46,789 nucleotides of DNA from Mycobacterium sp. 1081908.1 (GCF_001673535.1 NZ_LZLY01000018.1:1-46789), one strand, 5' to 3'; positions 17,792 through 32,652 are shown, counted from the first letter of the stretch. Translations and numbers: made by a program. Notes: generated by a model not told the origin, from the sequence alone.

Positions 17792-18655
17792 CTATTTACG
17801 GCGCCGGCGCAGATAACGCTCGAACTCGGCGGCCAGCGCGTCGCCGTCGATCTTGCCCAGCGCCTCGTTCATGTCGACCTCGGCGTCGCCGCGCTGCTCC
17901 AGCGACGACACGTATTCGGCCAGGTCCTCGTCGTCGGCGGCCATCTCGGTGATCGCCTGCTCCCACTCCTCGGCCTGCGCCGGCAGGTCGCCCAGCGGGA
18001 CCTCGATGTCCAACACGTCCTCGACGCGGCGCAGCAGCGCCACCGTCGCCTTCGGGTTCGGCGGGTTGGACACGTAGTGCGGCACTGCGGCCCAGAACGT
18101 CACGGCGGGGATCCCGGCGGCCACGCAGGCGTCCTGGAACACCCCGGCGATGCCGGTCGGACCCTCGTAGCGGGTTTCCTCGAGGCCGAAGCGTTTCGCC
18201 GATTCGGGGGAGTAGGCCGCACCGGACACCGGGACCGGGCGGGTGTGCGGCGTGTCGGCGAGCAGGGCGCCGAGGATGACGACGGTGTCGACGTTGAGCT
18301 TGTCGGCGATGGCCAGCAACTCGGCGCAGAACGTCCGCCAGCGCATGTTGGGCTCCACGCCGTGCATCAGCACGACGTCGCGGTCGCTGCCCGGGGGACG
18401 GCAGTGGGTGATCCGCATCGCCGGCCACACCAGCTCGCGGGTCACCCCGTCGATTTGCCGGATGACCGGGCGATTCACCTGGTAGTCGTAGTACGCCTCG
18501 TCATCGATCTCGACGATCGGGTCGGCCTCCCAGATGGCATCCAGGTGCTCGAGCGCATCGCTGGCCGCGTCGCCGGCGTCGTTCCAGCCCTCGAACGCCG
18601 CCACAACGATGGTGTTGTGCAATTCGGGCAGCGGGCTGCCTTCGGCCGGGTTCAC
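17792..18655 (-). CDS. PAC2 family protein (Rv2125-like)
   Basis: 287 aa. The PAC2 family resembles archaeal/eukaryotic proteasome assembly chaperone 2; mycobacterial members have solved folds but no established function. The N-terminal FEGWNDAGDAAS block and the HGVEPNMRW and GALLADTPHTRPVP blocks are diagnostic. The C-terminal third is acidic and helical and ends in a basic patch (RYLRRRRK). A link to the nearby 20S proteasome genes is attractive but unproven. GTG 18655 has a -10 hexamer 6 nt upstream. In M. tuberculosis I recall ansP1 and a PE_PGRS gene between the SDR and PAC2; they are absent here. Confidence 0.92.
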   Translation of the reverse strand: MNPAEGSPLPELHNTIVVAAFEGWNDAGDAASDALEHLDAIWEADPIVEIDDEAYYDYQVNRPVIRQIDGVTRELVWPAMRITHCRPPGSDRDVVLMHGVEPNMRWRTFCAELLAIADKLNVDTVVILGALLADTPHTRPVPVSGAAYSPESAKRFGLEETRYEGPTGIAGVFQDACVAAGIPAVTFWAAVPHYVSNPPNPKATVALLRRVEDVLDIEVPLGDLPAQAEEWEQAITEMAADDEDLAEYVSSLEQRGDAEVDMNEALGKIDGDALAAEFERYLRRRRK

Positions 18656-18661
18656 AGAATC

Positions 18662-18667
18662 AGCGTA
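18662..18667 (-). promoter_or_regulatory. -10 hexamer, leaderless start of PAC2 gene
   Basis: TACGCT on the minus strand ends 6 nt before GTG 18655; no ribosome binding site. It is the same arrangement as on the plus-strand genes. Confidence 0.5.
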
Positions 18668-18974
18668 CGGCCTCTGTCAGGCGGCCGGCGCGATCGCTCG
18701 CCGACATCGGGCGGGGATCCGGCACGACCGGGGCGTTTGCATAGGACGACTATCCTTGTGGGGCGTGACTCCGAAATACGGCCGGCCGCAAACTGGTTAA
18801 CCTTGGTAACTATCACGCCGCCGGCAGGCCCGCGAGCTGTCGATCGCGGCGACGAGTTGGGCGTCCAGACGTCGATCGCATGACGACGTAGACTTTTCTG
18901 GTCGAGAGGCGTTGCAACGGTTCCGGTTCCCCGCCGGTATCCGCCACGCTCGGCAGAGTCGACGTTGTTGACGA

Positions 18975-18999
18975 GAAGGACGCCTTCCGCTACGGAAGG
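18975..18999 (+). promoter_or_regulatory. Alternative hairpins at the metH ribosome binding site
   Basis: CCTTCCG (18983-18989) pairs perfectly with CGGAAGG (18993-18999) across the loop CTA; the right arm is the metH Shine-Dalgarno, so this hairpin hides it. The same left arm (CCTTC, 18983-18987) can instead pair with GAAGG (18975-18979) across the loop ACG, freeing the site. The pairing is seen in the sequence; a regulatory role is inferred. Confidence 0.5.
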
Positions 19000-19006
19000 A
19001 ACGTGT

Positions 19007-22768
<3,762 letters not shown>

Positions 22769-22816
22769 GCCCTACGAGGCCAAGCACTTCAACGTCTGAC
22801 GGTCGCCTGCGCGGCG

Positions 22817-22822
22817 TATCCT
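22817..22822 (+). promoter_or_regulatory. Candidate -10 box of the VOC gene
   Basis: TATCCT about 30 nt upstream of ATG 22853, with GGGGAGG (22837-22843) between. No clear -35. Confidence 0.35.
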
Positions 22823-22852
22823 CGGCCCAGTCGACCGGGGAGGTGCCTCGAG

Positions 22853-23266
22853 ATGGCTGGAGACGCAAGGGTCAGCGTCCGCTACATCGTCCACGACGTG
22901 GACGCCGCGATCGATTTCTATTGCCAGCAGTTGGGATTTCATGAAGACATGCACCCTGCGCCGGGGTTCGCGATGCTCTCGCGGGGGTACCTGCGCCTGG
23001 TGTTGAGCAGCCCGGGCGCCGGCCCGGGCGGCGGTCAGGCCATGCCCGACGGGACGTTGCCCGCGCCGGGGGGCTGGAACCGATTCTCGATTGAGGTGAC
23101 CGACCTGGCGGCTACGGTCGAGCGGCTGCGCGCCGAGGGAGCGCACTTCCGCAACGACATCATCACCGGTGTCGGCGGCAAGCAGATCCTTGTCGAGGAC
23201 CCCTCTGGAAACCCGATCGAGCTGTTCGAACCCATCCTCGCCGAGGCGCGGCTGGGCGGGGACTAA
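22853..23266 (+). CDS. VOC family protein (glyoxalase/bleomycin resistance/dioxygenase fold)
   Basis: 137 aa. A single vicinal-oxygen-chelate module of two beta-alpha-beta-beta-beta units: the first around VRYIVHDVDAAIDFY..LGF, the second around FSIEVTDLAATVERLRAEG, ending with EDPSGNPIELFEP. The glutamate in IELFEP and the histidine in IVHDV could be metal ligands. Such proteins serve as glyoxalases, drug-binding proteins or dioxygenases; the substrate here is unknown. ATG 22853 has GGGGAGG 9 nt upstream. Its stop (TAA) overlaps the stop of the converging PPE gene by 4 nt. Confidence 0.88.
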   Translation: MAGDARVSVRYIVHDVDAAIDFYCQQLGFHEDMHPAPGFAMLSRGYLRLVLSSPGAGPGGGQAMPDGTLPAPGGWNRFSIEVTDLAATVERLRAEGAHFRNDIITGVGGKQILVEDPSGNPIELFEPILAEARLGGD

Positions 23267-24684
23267 TCACGGGGATCCCAGGAGTTGGGCAGCATCGGCT
23301 CCGGTGGGGCGGCGCCGAACCCGCCGCCGCGCAGGTTGATGAGTCCTTGAGCCTGTCCCGCAGCCGATTTCGGGACGGTTCCGGCGAAGCCGAGCGAGCC
23401 TGAGCCGTCCGTGGCGGCGATGACCGCCTCTTGCGGTGGGTCGGACGGCAGCGTCGCACGCCCGTCTTGCTCCAGGTACTCGACGCGGTATTTGCGCGCA
23501 CGCCGGCGCGCCTTGGCGGTTCGCTTCGCCCTCGCCTGGTCGCCGTCCGCCGGGACGGTGGCCGGGGGAGCCGCCGCGCCCGCGCTGAGGGCGGCGGCCG
23601 CGTCGGTGCCGGAGGTCGGCGCGACGCCGTCGCCGTCGGGACCGCCGCCCACCACGTAGAAACCTTCGGCGGCCGGGGCGGCGGGAACCGTCGGGGAGGC
23701 CGGCGCCGCGGCGCCGCCCGCCGCGCCAATCGATGCGGCAACGGGCGCGGCGGCGCCGGTGCCGGCGAGCGTGATTCCCGCGGCCACGGGCCACTTCTGG
23801 TGCCCGGGGGCACCCCCAGCCACGACCGCCGGTCCGGAGTCCGCCCCGAGCCCGGCGAGACCGGCCAAACCGGCGAGGCCGACGGGCAACGCGAGCGGGC
23901 CCAGCAGCGGAGTGAACGGGCCGAAATAGATCATGGGGTCCAGCACGGAGTAGGCGAGGATCGTGAATATTTCGCTGGATACGAGCGAGATCAACGCGTC
24001 CAGCGCCTGGACGACGACGCCGCCGAGCGGCCCGGTCAACGTTTGTGCGGCCAGGTCTCGAAGGGTGTCGAGGAGGCCTTGCAGCGCCTGAAGGATCAGC
24101 TTGGTCGGGTCGGGGAAGCTGCTGCCCGCGGCGGGCATCGCGGCGGCGCTCACGATTTGGGGCGCGGGCGATGTCGTTGGGATCGCCGAGAGGCTTTCCT
24201 CCGAGACGCCTTGGTAGGCGGTCATGGTGGCGGCGGCCTGGAGCCACATCCGCAGGTAGTCGGCTTCGTTGAGCGCGATCGGAATGGTGTTGACGCCGAA
24301 GAAATTGGTGGCGATCAAGACGCCGTGCACCGCGTGGTTGGCCGCGAGCTCGGCCATCGTGGGCATCGCGGCCAACGCCGTCGTATAGCCGGCGGCGGCC
24401 GCCTCGTGCCCGCCCGCGGCCGCGGCCGCGCGGGTGCTGGCCTGACCCAGCCAATAAAGAAAGGGCTGATGGGCCGCCACGAACCGCTCCGCCGTCGGCC
24501 CCTGCCACGCCGCGCCCCGAGCCACGTCGAGCAGCGCGGCGAGTTCCGTTGCGGCGGAGGCATATTCCGCGGCGAGCAGGCGCCACGCTCCGGCGGCGGC
24601 GAGCAGCGGGCCCGGGCCCGCGCCGGTGGAGAGCAGCGCGGAATGGACTTCGGGAGGAACAGCGAACCACATCGGGAAGGTCAC
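23263..24684 (-). CDS. PPE37: PPE family protein, PPW subfamily, PPE37-like
   Basis: 473 aa, the length of M. tuberculosis PPE37 (Rv2123), at the same locus between metH and hisE. PPE domain at about residues 1-165 (FAVPPEVHSALL, the W-x-G turn AAWQG). The C-terminus has both marks of the PPW subfamily, GFAGT and PMLPNSW. A basic patch (RAKRTAKARRRARK) near residue 385 recalls the nuclear-targeting patch described in PPE2; its meaning here is inferred. PPE37 is iron-repressed and linked to haem-iron use in M. tuberculosis, and two IdeR boxes sit upstream here. GTG 24684 was chosen because AAGGAG is 6 nt upstream and the product starts like PPE37; ATG 24702 adds 6 residues. Confidence 0.9.
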   Translation of the reverse strand: MTFPMWFAVPPEVHSALLSTGAGPGPLLAAAGAWRLLAAEYASAATELAALLDVARGAAWQGPTAERFVAAHQPFLYWLGQASTRAAAAAGGHEAAAAGYTTALAAMPTMAELAANHAVHGVLIATNFFGVNTIPIALNEADYLRMWLQAAATMTAYQGVSEESLSAIPTTSPAPQIVSAAAMPAAGSSFPDPTKLILQALQGLLDTLRDLAAQTLTGPLGGVVVQALDALISLVSSEIFTILAYSVLDPMIYFGPFTPLLGPLALPVGLAGLAGLAGLGADSGPAVVAGGAPGHQKWPVAAGITLAGTGAAAPVAASIGAAGGAAAPASPTVPAAPAAEGFYVVGGGPDGDGVAPTSGTDAAAALSAGAAAPPATVPADGDQARAKRTAKARRRARKYRVEYLEQDGRATLPSDPPQEAVIAATDGSGSLGFAGTVPKSAAGQAQGLINLRGGGFGAAPPEPMLPNSWDPRD

Positions 24685-24711
24685 GGCCGGCTCCTTCAAC
24701 ATGAGAAGAAT

Positions 24712-24730
24712 TAAAGTTAGCCTAACCTAT
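24712..24730. promoter_or_regulatory. IdeR (iron) box 1
   Basis: Matches 16 of 19 positions of the consensus TTAGGTTAGGCTAACCTAA, including the uninterrupted core GTTAGCCTAACCTA. Its near edge lies 28 bp upstream of the PPE37 start. With iron, IdeR binds such sites and represses. Box 2 begins 1 bp further on. Confidence 0.88.
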
Positions 24731-24731
24731 A

Positions 24732-24750
24732 TTAGGGTGACCTAACGTGA
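24732..24750. promoter_or_regulatory. IdeR (iron) box 2
   Basis: TTAGGGTGACCTAACGTGA matches 14 of 19 consensus positions. It directly follows box 1, so two IdeR dimers could bind side by side. It lies 65 bp from the hisE start, so an effect on hisE cannot be excluded. Confidence 0.7.
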
Positions 24751-24798
24751 AGCGCTTTCCCGGCGAAACCGAACCGTGCCGCGCCGAAACCGCCGTGA

Positions 24799-25956
<1,158 letters not shown>

Positions 25957-26074
25957 TCAAACGGGTGCCGTACTCGGCGCTGTGTTAGCGTCCGCGTAGG
26001 GCTGTCGCCCGCGTCATCCCATGGGCCGCCATCCCTCACCGTTGCCGGGCTGTCTAGTCCCCAGGAGGGTCTTC

Positions 26075-26584
26075 GTGACACATGCGCTAATTCTGCTGCT
26101 GGCTTTGCTGATCGGTGTCGTCGCCGGGTTGCGTTCGCTGACCGCTCCCGCCGTCGTCGCCTGGGGCGCCTATCTCGGTTGGATCGACCTGCATGGCACG
26201 TGGGCGTCGTGGATGGGGAACATCATCACGGCCGTCGTGTTCACCGTTCTCGCCGTCGGGGAACTCGTCAACGACAAGCTGCCAAAGACGCCGGCCCGTA
26301 CGGCGCCACCGATCTTCGCCGCGCGGATCATCATGGGCGGGTTGGCGGGCGCGGCGCTGGGCGCGTGGCCGCACTGGACCTTTTCCGCGCTCGGCGCGGG
26401 CATCATCGGGGCGGTGCTCGGCACCTTCGGCGGTTATCAGGCGCGCAAGCGGCTGGCCGCGGTGGCCGGCAAGGATCTGCCGATCGCGCTGCTCGAGGAT
26501 GCGATCGCGGTCCTGGGCGGGTTCGCCATCGTCGCGGTGACGGGTCACGTGCTGACGGAATACATCCTGACGGCGGTTAAGTGA
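26075..26584 (+). CDS. DUF4126 family membrane protein (Rv2120c-like)
   Basis: 169 aa, predicted inner-membrane protein with about four helices (near 3-30, 45-65, 85-115, 140-165) and Gly/Ala-rich packing motifs such as GGLAGAALGAWP. The DUF4126 function is unknown. GTG 26075 follows an excellent AGGAGGG (26063-26069); an ORF start at 26021 lacks support. Its stop overlaps the start of the flavoprotein gene by 4 nt (GTGA), so the two are translated together. Confidence 0.88.
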   Translation: MTHALILLLALLIGVVAGLRSLTAPAVVAWGAYLGWIDLHGTWASWMGNIITAVVFTVLAVGELVNDKLPKTPARTAPPIFAARIIMGGLAGAALGAWPHWTFSALGAGIIGAVLGTFGGYQARKRLAAVAGKDLPIALLEDAIAVLGGFAIVAVTGHVLTEYILTAVK

Positions 26585-27951
26585 CGGAGCGCTTCGACGC
26601 CATAATCGTCGGCGCCGGGCAGGCCGGACCCCCGCTGGCGGGCCGGCTGACGGCGGCCGGGCAGCGCGTCGCGATCATCGAGCGCAAGCTCATCGGCGGC
26701 ACCTGCGTCAACACCGGATGCATCCCGACCAAGACGCTGGTGGCCAGCGCGCACGCCGCCCACCTGGCGCGCCGCGGCGCGGAATACGGCGTGGGGACCG
26801 GCTCGGTCAACGTCGACATGGCAAAAGTCAAGGCGCGCAAGGACGACATCATGCTCGGCGACCGCAAGGGCGTCGAAAGCTGGCTGGAGGGCATGGAGGG
26901 CTGCACCGTCATTCGCGGACACGCCCGCTTCGAGGACCCGCACACGATCAGCGTCAACGGCGACCTGCTGCACGGGGAGCGGATCTTCCTCAACGTCGGC
27001 GGGCGCGCCGTCGTGCCCGACCTCCCCGGACTGTCGGACATCGACTACCTCACCAACGTGTCGATCCTCGAACTCGACACGCTGCCAGCGCATCTCGTCA
27101 TCGTCGGCGGCAGCTACATCGCGCTGGAGTTCGCTCAGATGTACCGGCGCTTCGGGGCGCGGGTGACCGTGGTCGAGCGCGGCCCGCGGCTGGCGTCCCG
27201 CGAGGACGAGGACGTTTCGGCCACGGTCAGGGAGATCCTGGAGGCCGAGGGCATCGACATCGTCGTCGGCGCCGAAGACGTGCGAATCACCAAGATGGAC
27301 AACGGTTTTGAACTGACACCGCGTGCCGGTGCCGAGCCCATCGCCGGGAGCCATCTGCTGATGGCGGTGGGCCGGCGACCGAACACCGACGACCTCGGCC
27401 TGGAGGCGGCCGGCGTGCAGACCGATGCCCGCGGCTACATCGTCGTCGACGACGCGCTCCAGACCAGTGTCGATCACATCTGGGCGATGGGCGACTGCAA
27501 TGGCAAGGGCGCGTTCACCCACACGTCGTACAACGATTTCGAAATCGTCGCCGCGAATCTGCTCGACAACGATCCCCGCCGGGTGAGCGACCGCATCACC
27601 ACCTACGCGCTCTATATCGACCCGCCGCTGGGGCGTGCCGGGATGAGCGTGAGCCAGGTCCGTGCGTCCGGCCGCAAGGCGCTGGTCGGCAAGCGGCCGA
27701 TGACGCGGGTCGGCCGGGCGGTGGAAAAGGGTGAGACGCAAGGCTTTATGAAGGTGGTGGTGGACGCCGAGACCGACGAGATCCTGGGGGCGGCCATCCT
27801 CGGCGTCGGCGGCGACGAGGCGATTCACGCCATTCTGGATGTCATGTCGGCCAAGGCGCCGTACACGACGCTGTCGCGCACGATGCACATCCACCCCACG
27901 GTCAGCGAGCTGATTCCCACGATGCTGCAGGAGATGTCGCCGCTCGAGTGA
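26581..27951 (+). CDS. FAD-dependent pyridine nucleotide-disulfide oxidoreductase (mercuric reductase-like)
   Basis: 456 aa. Class I flavoprotein disulfide reductase: FAD motif VGAGQAG (10-16), redox pair C42-x4-C47 (GGTCVNTGCIPTK), NAD(P)H motif VIVGGSYIALE near 178-188, second FAD motif IWAMGDC near 300, and the C-terminal catalytic H438-x4-E443. It lacks the extra cysteines of true MerA, so the electron acceptor is open: a quinone, a metal or a disulfide, as in RclA/SthA-type relatives. It overlaps the DUF4126 membrane gene by 4 nt. I recall no such gene here in M. tuberculosis. Convergent with the small gene at 27964, 12 nt apart. Confidence 0.9.
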   Translation: MTERFDAIIVGAGQAGPPLAGRLTAAGQRVAIIERKLIGGTCVNTGCIPTKTLVASAHAAHLARRGAEYGVGTGSVNVDMAKVKARKDDIMLGDRKGVESWLEGMEGCTVIRGHARFEDPHTISVNGDLLHGERIFLNVGGRAVVPDLPGLSDIDYLTNVSILELDTLPAHLVIVGGSYIALEFAQMYRRFGARVTVVERGPRLASREDEDVSATVREILEAEGIDIVVGAEDVRITKMDNGFELTPRAGAEPIAGSHLLMAVGRRPNTDDLGLEAAGVQTDARGYIVVDDALQTSVDHIWAMGDCNGKGAFTHTSYNDFEIVAANLLDNDPRRVSDRITTYALYIDPPLGRAGMSVSQVRASGRKALVGKRPMTRVGRAVEKGETQGFMKVVVDAETDEILGAAILGVGGDEAIHAILDVMSAKAPYTTLSRTMHIHPTVSELIPTMLQEMSPLE

Positions 27952-27963
27952 GCGTCCGACGAG

Positions 27964-28179
27964 CTATGGCGCCTTGGCGTACCGGCGAACGACGTCGTCC
28001 TCACCGAACGAGCTCGTCTGCTGTTGGCCCTGGGCATCGCGGCCGAAGAACGTCCACCGCTGTGGCGTGGTCTGCGGCCCGCCGATGATCTTGACCGTAT
28101 AGCGGAGATCGGTGCGGTTCGCCGTGCCGATCACATCGCCGACGCGAACCTTGGACGGATGAATCTGCTGTTCGGCCAT
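27964..28179 (-). CDS. Small conserved-looking protein downstream of DEAD-box helicase
   Basis: 71 aa, basic, soluble. The sequence (KVRVGDVIG.., RYTVKIIGG.., RWTFFGRD.., EDDVVRRYAKAP) looks like a small beta-barrel of about five strands, perhaps nucleic-acid binding; this is inference, and I do not recognise the family. ATG 28179 has AGGGAAATC just upstream. It starts 7 nt after the helicase stop, so it is certainly in that operon. The ORF is open upstream to 28356 inside the helicase, but in another frame and without family support. Confidence 0.75.
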   Translation of the reverse strand: MAEQQIHPSKVRVGDVIGTANRTDLRYTVKIIGGPQTTPQRWTFFGRDAQGQQQTSSFGEDDVVRRYAKAP

Positions 28180-28186
28180 GATTTCC

Positions 28187-29455
28187 CTAACGGTGGGTGG
28201 TCGTTGCGGGGCGGCGAGAGCGGCGGCGTCTGCTGCGCGCCGCGGGCGGACGGTTGGAGGGCGCCGCGACGGGCACGACGGCCCTGCGGGGCGCGGCCGC
28301 GCCGACCAGGGCGTGGATGGCGGGGGAGGCCGCGCTGACCCGCTGGGGCACCGCACGAATGGCCGCCTTGCGCATCATCGACTCGGTTTCCCGGCGCTGC
28401 TCGGGCAGCACGATGGTGACGACGTCACCGGAGGCGCCGGCCCGGGCCGTGCGGCCGGACCTGTGCAGGTAGGCCTTGTGCTCGGCGGGCGGGTCGACGT
28501 GCACCACCAGTTCGATGTCGTCCACGTGCACGCCGCGGGCGGCGATGTCGGTCGCAACCAGCACCCGGGCGTGGCCGGCGGCGAAGGCCGCGAGGTTTCG
28601 GTCGCGTGCGGGTTGGGACAGGTTGCCGTGCAGCTCGACCGACGCGATGCCCGATTGGGTGAGCTGGCGGGCCAGCTTTCGCGCCTGATGCTTAGTCCTC
28701 ATGAAGAGGATTCGCCGGGACTCTCCCGAGGCCAACCGGTGCACCAATTCCTTCTTGGCTTCGATCCCGTCGACACAGAAGACGTGATGCGTCATCTCGG
28801 GCGCCGACGACGTCGCCTCCACCACCGACCGGGTCACCGGATCGCTGAGGAATCGCTTGACCAGGGTGTCGACGGCGGCGTCCAGGGTGGCCGAGAACAG
28901 CATCCGCTGCCCGACGGCGGGGGTGGCCGCCAGGATGCGGGTGACGGTCGGGAGAAAACCGAGATCGGCCATGTGGTCGGCTTCGTCGATGACCGTGACC
29001 TGAACGGCGTCCAAGCTGATCACGCGTTGCTTCATCAGGTCGTCGAGGCGGCCGGGGCAGGCCACGACGATGTCGATGCCGGCCCTCAGCGCGGCGGCCT
29101 GCCTGTTCTGCGAGACCCCGCCGAAGATGGTCGCGACGCGCAGCCCGCGCACCTTGGCGAGCGGCTCGATGGTCGCGGCGATCTGCGTCGCCAGTTCGCG
29201 GGTGGGCGCCAGCACCAGCCCCGTGGGCCGGCCCGGTCGCCGGTCAGCCGGGTCGAGCCGACTGACCAGCGGGATCGAGAATGCGAGCGTCTTGCCGCTG
29301 CCCGTCTTTCCGCGGCCCAGCACGTCGCGGCCGGCAAGCGTGTCCGGCAACGTCTGCACTTGAATCGGAAACGGCTGGCTGACGCCTCGCGCGGCGAGCG
29401 CGTCGACCAGTGGGGGGCTCACACCCAGGTGAGCAAAAGTTTTGTCTTCCAGCAT
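28187..29455 (-). CDS. DEAD-box ATP-dependent RNA helicase (RhlE/DeaD-type)
   Basis: 422 aa. Superfamily 2 RNA helicase with all core motifs: Q motif (PFPIQ, 28-32), Walker A GKTGSGKT at 49-56, PTREL, DEAD at 157-160, SAT at 188-190, and motif VI HRSGRTARAG near 332-341. A basic Arg/Pro-rich tail (about 385-422) probably grips RNA. It unwinds RNA in ribosome assembly, decay or cold adaptation; the specific target is unknown. The 247-nt upstream region may hold a long 5' leader. I recall no helicase at this place in M. tuberculosis (rhlE is Rv3211), so it may be an insertion together with the small downstream gene. Confidence 0.93.
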   Translation of the reverse strand: MLEDKTFAHLGVSPPLVDALAARGVSQPFPIQVQTLPDTLAGRDVLGRGKTGSGKTLAFSIPLVSRLDPADRRPGRPTGLVLAPTRELATQIAATIEPLAKVRGLRVATIFGGVSQNRQAAALRAGIDIVVACPGRLDDLMKQRVISLDAVQVTVIDEADHMADLGFLPTVTRILAATPAVGQRMLFSATLDAAVDTLVKRFLSDPVTRSVVEATSSAPEMTHHVFCVDGIEAKKELVHRLASGESRRILFMRTKHQARKLARQLTQSGIASVELHGNLSQPARDRNLAAFAAGHARVLVATDIAARGVHVDDIELVVHVDPPAEHKAYLHRSGRTARAGASGDVVTIVLPEQRRETESMMRKAAIRAVPQRVSAASPAIHALVGAAAPRRAVVPVAAPSNRPPAARSRRRRSRRPATTTHR

Positions 29456-29702
29456 GTTTCGATGTCCCTAAAGCTTCGATGGTGGCGAGATTGCCGGTGT
29501 GGCAATATCGGTCGCCGCGACTCGAGCTTCCGCAGGGCGCGCCTGGTCGTCTTGGACTCGGCGCCCCGCAGGGATCTGAGTAAAGAAAACAAAGAATCGA
29601 TCACGACTCGTCGGCAACCCACTCGGTCGCCGACGCTTCAGCCAGGATACCGCACTCGGGGGCGAATTCGCGTATTCGACGGTTTCTTGCCCCCCCGGGG
29701 CA
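29456..29702. other. 247-bp region upstream of the helicase
   Basis: Holds the helicase promoter and probable leader (minus strand) and the downstream end of the RecB-like gene, also on the minus strand. A hairpin ATTGCC-GGTGT-GGCAAT (29490-29506) lies 35 nt before the helicase start. A pyrimidine-rich stretch (29578-29600, read on the minus strand) is unusual for this GC-rich DNA. No gene is seen. Confidence 0.4.
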
Positions 29703-31510
<1,808 letters not shown>

Positions 31511-31512
31511 GA

Positions 31513-31815
31513 CTAGTCGTCACTCCTGGTCAGGCCTCGCCGCGCCGACAGCAGCTCGAACTCGGGATGCGCCGCGACCAGTCGTTCGGCCGCATCCAGC
31601 ACGGCGACCGCGTGGCCGCGGTCGCCGGACACCACGGCCACGCCGATGCCCGCCCGTCGGTACAGGTCCTGCGCACCGGTTTCGGCGGCCGACACGCCGA
31701 ACTTGCGCTGCAGCTCCGCCACCACGGGACGAATCACCGACCGCTTCTGTTTGAGTGATCGCACCCCAAGCTCCGGGTCCAGCAACACGTCGAACTCGAG
31801 CCAGCCGATCCACAT
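31513..31815 (-). CDS. DUF503 domain-containing protein (Rv2117-like)
   Basis: 100 aa, single ferredoxin-like DUF503 domain: starts MWIGWLEFDVLL, then the diagnostic SLKQKRSVIRPVVAEL helix. The function is unknown; some relatives sit next to ribosome-associated genes. ATG 31815 lies 6 nt after the lppK stop, so it is in an operon with lppK. Cytosolic. Confidence 0.9.
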   Translation of the reverse strand: MWIGWLEFDVLLDPELGVRSLKQKRSVIRPVVAELQRKFGVSAAETGAQDLYRRAGIGVAVVSGDRGHAVAVLDAAERLVAAHPEFELLSARRGLTRSDD

Positions 31816-31821
31816 CGCGGC

Positions 31822-32433
31822 TCAGCCCGTGGGAGTCGCGGCCGGGGGCTGCGGCGGCGCGGGAGGCGGGCTGGGCGCCGGGTTGGCGGGTGGCGTGGTC
31901 CCGATGGCCGAGGTCCCGGTGGCCGAGTTGCCCAGCGCCAGAAGCATTTCCGCCGTCCGGCGGGAGAGCTGCCATCCGCCTTGGAACGGGGTGAATTCCA
32001 TCGGGAAGGTGAAGTTGCCGTTGTTCGCCTGCGCGGTCTTGACGGCGACGGTGGCCGTCACGTGGGACGGATTCTTGTCCGACCAGGCGACGTCGTTCGC
32101 GACGAAGGTCATCGGGAGGTAGCCGTTGTCCCGCAGCGCGTTGGTGAACTTGTCGAGCGTGCCCGCACTGTCGGCGGTGGCGCCCTCGACGAGGGTCACC
32201 TTGTTGAGGCCCGGCACGTTCGGGTCGGCGAGCCGGTTCAGGACGTCGATCAGGGCGTCGGGCGGCGGGAGTGGAGCGGCCGGGGGAGCGGCGACGACCA
32301 GGGGGGTCGACGTCACCGGAACCGCGGAGGACGACGACGACACCACCTTGGGCCCGGTGTGCGCGCACCCGGTCACACCGGCCGCCGCCACCGCGGTGAC
32401 GGCGCTCAGCGTGACGAGCAACCGTCGGTGCAT
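31822..32433 (-). CDS. lppK: Lipoprotein LppK
   Basis: 203 aa. Signal peptide with basic start (MHRRLLV), hydrophobic core and lipobox GVTGC, placing the lipidated Cys near residue 23. The mature part has a Ser/Pro linker, a globular middle (about 70-165; [27 protein letters not shown]) resembling the low-molecular-weight antigen MTB12-type fold, and a Pro/Ala-rich tail. ATG 32433 was chosen; a TTG at 32487 would add 18 basic residues before the signal. Ortholog of Rv2116. Divergent from mpa. Role unknown. Confidence 0.9.
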   Translation of the reverse strand: MHRRLLVTLSAVTAVAAAGVTGCAHTGPKVVSSSSSAVPVTSTPLVVAAPPAAPLPPPDALIDVLNRLADPNVPGLNKVTLVEGATADSAGTLDKFTNALRDNGYLPMTFVANDVAWSDKNPSHVTATVAVKTAQANNGNFTFPMEFTPFQGGWQLSRRTAEMLLALGNSATGTSAIGTTPPANPAPSPPPAPPQPPAATPTG

Positions 32434-32652
32434 CCGGTTCGTTCTGGGGCTAGGCGTTCGCGCCCGCCGTCGGGCCAACGGGTGCAATGGAAGTCACACC
32501 GGGCCTGCCGTGCCGAAGATGACGGTGCCGGCGGAGCCCATGGCAAGGGCTTTTCGGGCCACGGCCGTCCTTTCACTCGGCAAGATTCGTGGCCGAGATT
32601 ACCAGTGGAACCAAAGTCTTAACTTTTCGTGAGCATTTGACTCCGCACATCA

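Larger units (their letters stand above)
18656..19006. other. 351-bp divergent region between PAC2 gene and metH
   Basis: No gene is supported. On the minus strand it starts with the PAC2 -10 box. On the plus strand a TATCCT hexamer (18751-18756) could start a metH leader of about 245 nt. It also contains the palindrome GGTTAACC near 18794 and, at its end, the two alternative hairpins around the metH ribosome binding site. I looked for a cobalamin-riboswitch B12 box and did not find one. Confidence 0.45.

Noticed and set aside
18656..19006. Cobalamin or SAM riboswitch upstream of metH
   Set aside because: No B12 box or SAM-riboswitch core could be found by eye; only the short alternative hairpins near the start are supported.
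26581..27951. Mercury resistance (MerA)
   Set aside because: The core fold matches, but there is no N-terminal HMA domain, no C-terminal cysteine pair and no mer genes nearby.
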